Of a stretch of DNA of 64,000 nucleotides, positions 63,240 through 64,000 are shown piece after piece. Made by a program: the position numbers and the translations under genes. Position 1 is the stretch's first letter. Each line of letters begins with the position of its first letter. Below the pieces are notes generated by a model. That model made no database searches and was not told the DNA's origin. It saw nothing but the letters and a program-made list of their open reading frames with translations. The stretch comes from CBDUBH01 sp965365345 (lineage in GTDB: Bacteria > Bacteroidota > Ignavibacteria > Ignavibacteriales > SURF-24): the NCBI GenBank assembly GCA_965365345.1, contig CBDUBH010000004.1, positions 1 through 64,000 of the forward strand. Direction: 5' to 3'.

Positions 63240-64000
63240 ATGAAAAAGATATTTATAACCTTGATCATGCTTGCATTGGCAAGCCCTGTTTTCGCTCAAA
63301 GAGATTTAGAAAAAATGTTGGGCGGATATGTTAATCCCGAAGAACTTGTAACGCTTTCCGAAACAATGCCGTTCAATCAGGCGATTGATGCATTGAACAG
63401 AATAAGCGAAAAATACAGCGGTAAAACTATTGTTTCCACAGTTGAAAGCAGCGCTCCTATCGGAATTCCGATTCAGAAATTGCAATATAAAAAAGCTTTG
63501 ACCTTAATAGTGCAATATGCCGATCTTGTATTTGAAGAAAAAGAAGCTTCAATTGTTGTAAAGAAAAGAGATTCAAAAGAATTGCCCAAAGAAGATATCT
63601 ATGCTTCGGTTGATTCAAGAGAAGTAAAAATTTCAGCGGTATTCTTTGAATCAGATGTTGCTGAAATGAGAGATAGAGGTATAAGTTGGAAATCTTTATT
63701 GTCAAACACAAAAGAAGGTTATGCTATAGGAAGTGAATTCAGAACTTTTACTGAACAAGATCCTAATCAAAAATCAGGCGGTGCCGGTGGACAGCAAAAC
63801 CAAGGATTACCTGCAGGCTGGGATTTGAAACCAAAGATCAGTACAACTTTCGGTGATTTTTCACTTTCCGCTGAAGCTTTATTCAAATTATTTGAAACAG
63901 AAAATCTTGGTGAAATTATTGCAAGTCCTTCTGTAACTGTTAGAGATAACCAGCCCGGAAGAATTCAGATCGGTAGCGATTTTTCAATTAAGCAAAGAGA
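63240..64000 (+). CDS. pilQ: Secretin PilQ, partial (N-terminal part)
   Basis: The ATG at 63240 follows the previous stop by one base, and the gene runs out of the window after 253 codons. A signal peptide (MKKIFITLIMLALASPVFAQ) is followed by an N0/STN-like domain (about 40-110; TMPFNQAIDALNRISEKY). Then comes the start of the secretin domain, with FSLSAEALFKLFETENLGEI and ASPSVTVRDNQPGRIQIGSD, the strand pattern of the secretin barrel. It forms the outer-membrane pore for the pilus. A Gly/Gln-rich loop at about 178-190 lies before the barrel. Confidence 0.9.
   Translation, partial: MKKIFITLIMLALASPVFAQRDLEKMLGGYVNPEELVTLSETMPFNQAIDALNRISEKYSGKTIVSTVESSAPIGIPIQKLQYKKALTLIVQYADLVFEEKEASIVVKKRDSKELPKEDIYASVDSREVKISAVFFESDVAEMRDRGISWKSLLSNTKEGYAIGSEFRTFTEQDPNQKSGGAGGQQNQGLPAGWDLKPKISTTFGDFSLSAEALFKLFETENLGEIIASPSVTVRDNQPGRIQIGSDFSIKQR

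Noticed and set aside
1..64000. tRNA or rRNA genes
   Set aside because: I looked for cloverleaf-like and rRNA-like stretches in the gaps and saw none; a dedicated tRNA search would be decisive.

Overview
The window is low in G+C, with dense A/T-rich coding DNA and few strong Shine-Dalgarno sites. It encodes many signal-peptide-bearing outer-membrane beta-barrel proteins, large soluble PAS histidine kinases, a PG0541-like small protein and short pilin-like proteins that begin MGQQQLLLIVLG. Together these suggest a Gram-negative bacterium of the Ignavibacteria / Chlorobi-Bacteroidota side of the tree. This is inference from gene style; no rRNA or tRNA gene is visible to prove it.

Layout. 1-824: 5' part of a chemoreceptor gene on the minus strand. 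1022-8499: plus-strand housekeeping and accessory genes (NmrA-like reductase, a barrel protein, DUF4870 protein, two GNAT acetyltransferases, an ornithine/alanine racemase-like enzyme, a B12-binding radical SAM protein, a barrel protein). 8575-12504: minus-strand FadL-like porin, LytS/LytT-type two-component pair and a small barrel protein. 12881-18741: signalling block with a degenerate receiver, a GAF histidine kinase, a six-PAS kinase and a NarL-type regulator. 19055-28716: a complete chemotaxis cluster (divergent soluble MCP-like protein, STAS, CheY, CheY, CheA, CheW, MCP, CheR, a frameshifted CheD, CheB). 29080-45067: two more PAS kinases, SRAP protein, secreted GH13 amylase, dienelactone hydrolase, Bcp peroxiredoxin, Uup-type ABC-F ATPase, PII-like protein, Sua5-type protein, SDR and a DUF47-Pit phosphate transport pair. 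45639-47821: two HigBA-like toxin-antitoxin modules, the second with a stop codon inside the toxin gene. 48437-53633: three large membrane GT-C-type glycosyltransferase-like proteins. 54747-64000: a type IV pilus-like operon (two pilin-like proteins, PilC, PilB, PilT, apparent PilM-PilN and PilO-PilP fusions, start of the PilQ secretin).

How the parts fit. The chemotaxis cluster has every core enzyme, but no flagellar gene is in the window. The only motility machine here is the pilus, so control of twitching is a possible output; this is not proven. The three membrane glycosyltransferase-like genes lie directly before the pilus operon and could serve surface glycans or pilin glycosylation. 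The pilus operon looks compressed, with alignment-complex functions fused into fewer proteins, and its major pilin-like gene is set apart by a strong ribosome site and a downstream hairpin.

Almost every long gap carries dispersed, hairpin-forming repeats of several families. Several copies have outer stem arms that differ between copies yet stay complementary within each copy, and one roughly 200-bp composite repeat occurs twice. These repeats, the unusual pilin-like family and the divergent double-tip MCP-like protein are the most interesting items.
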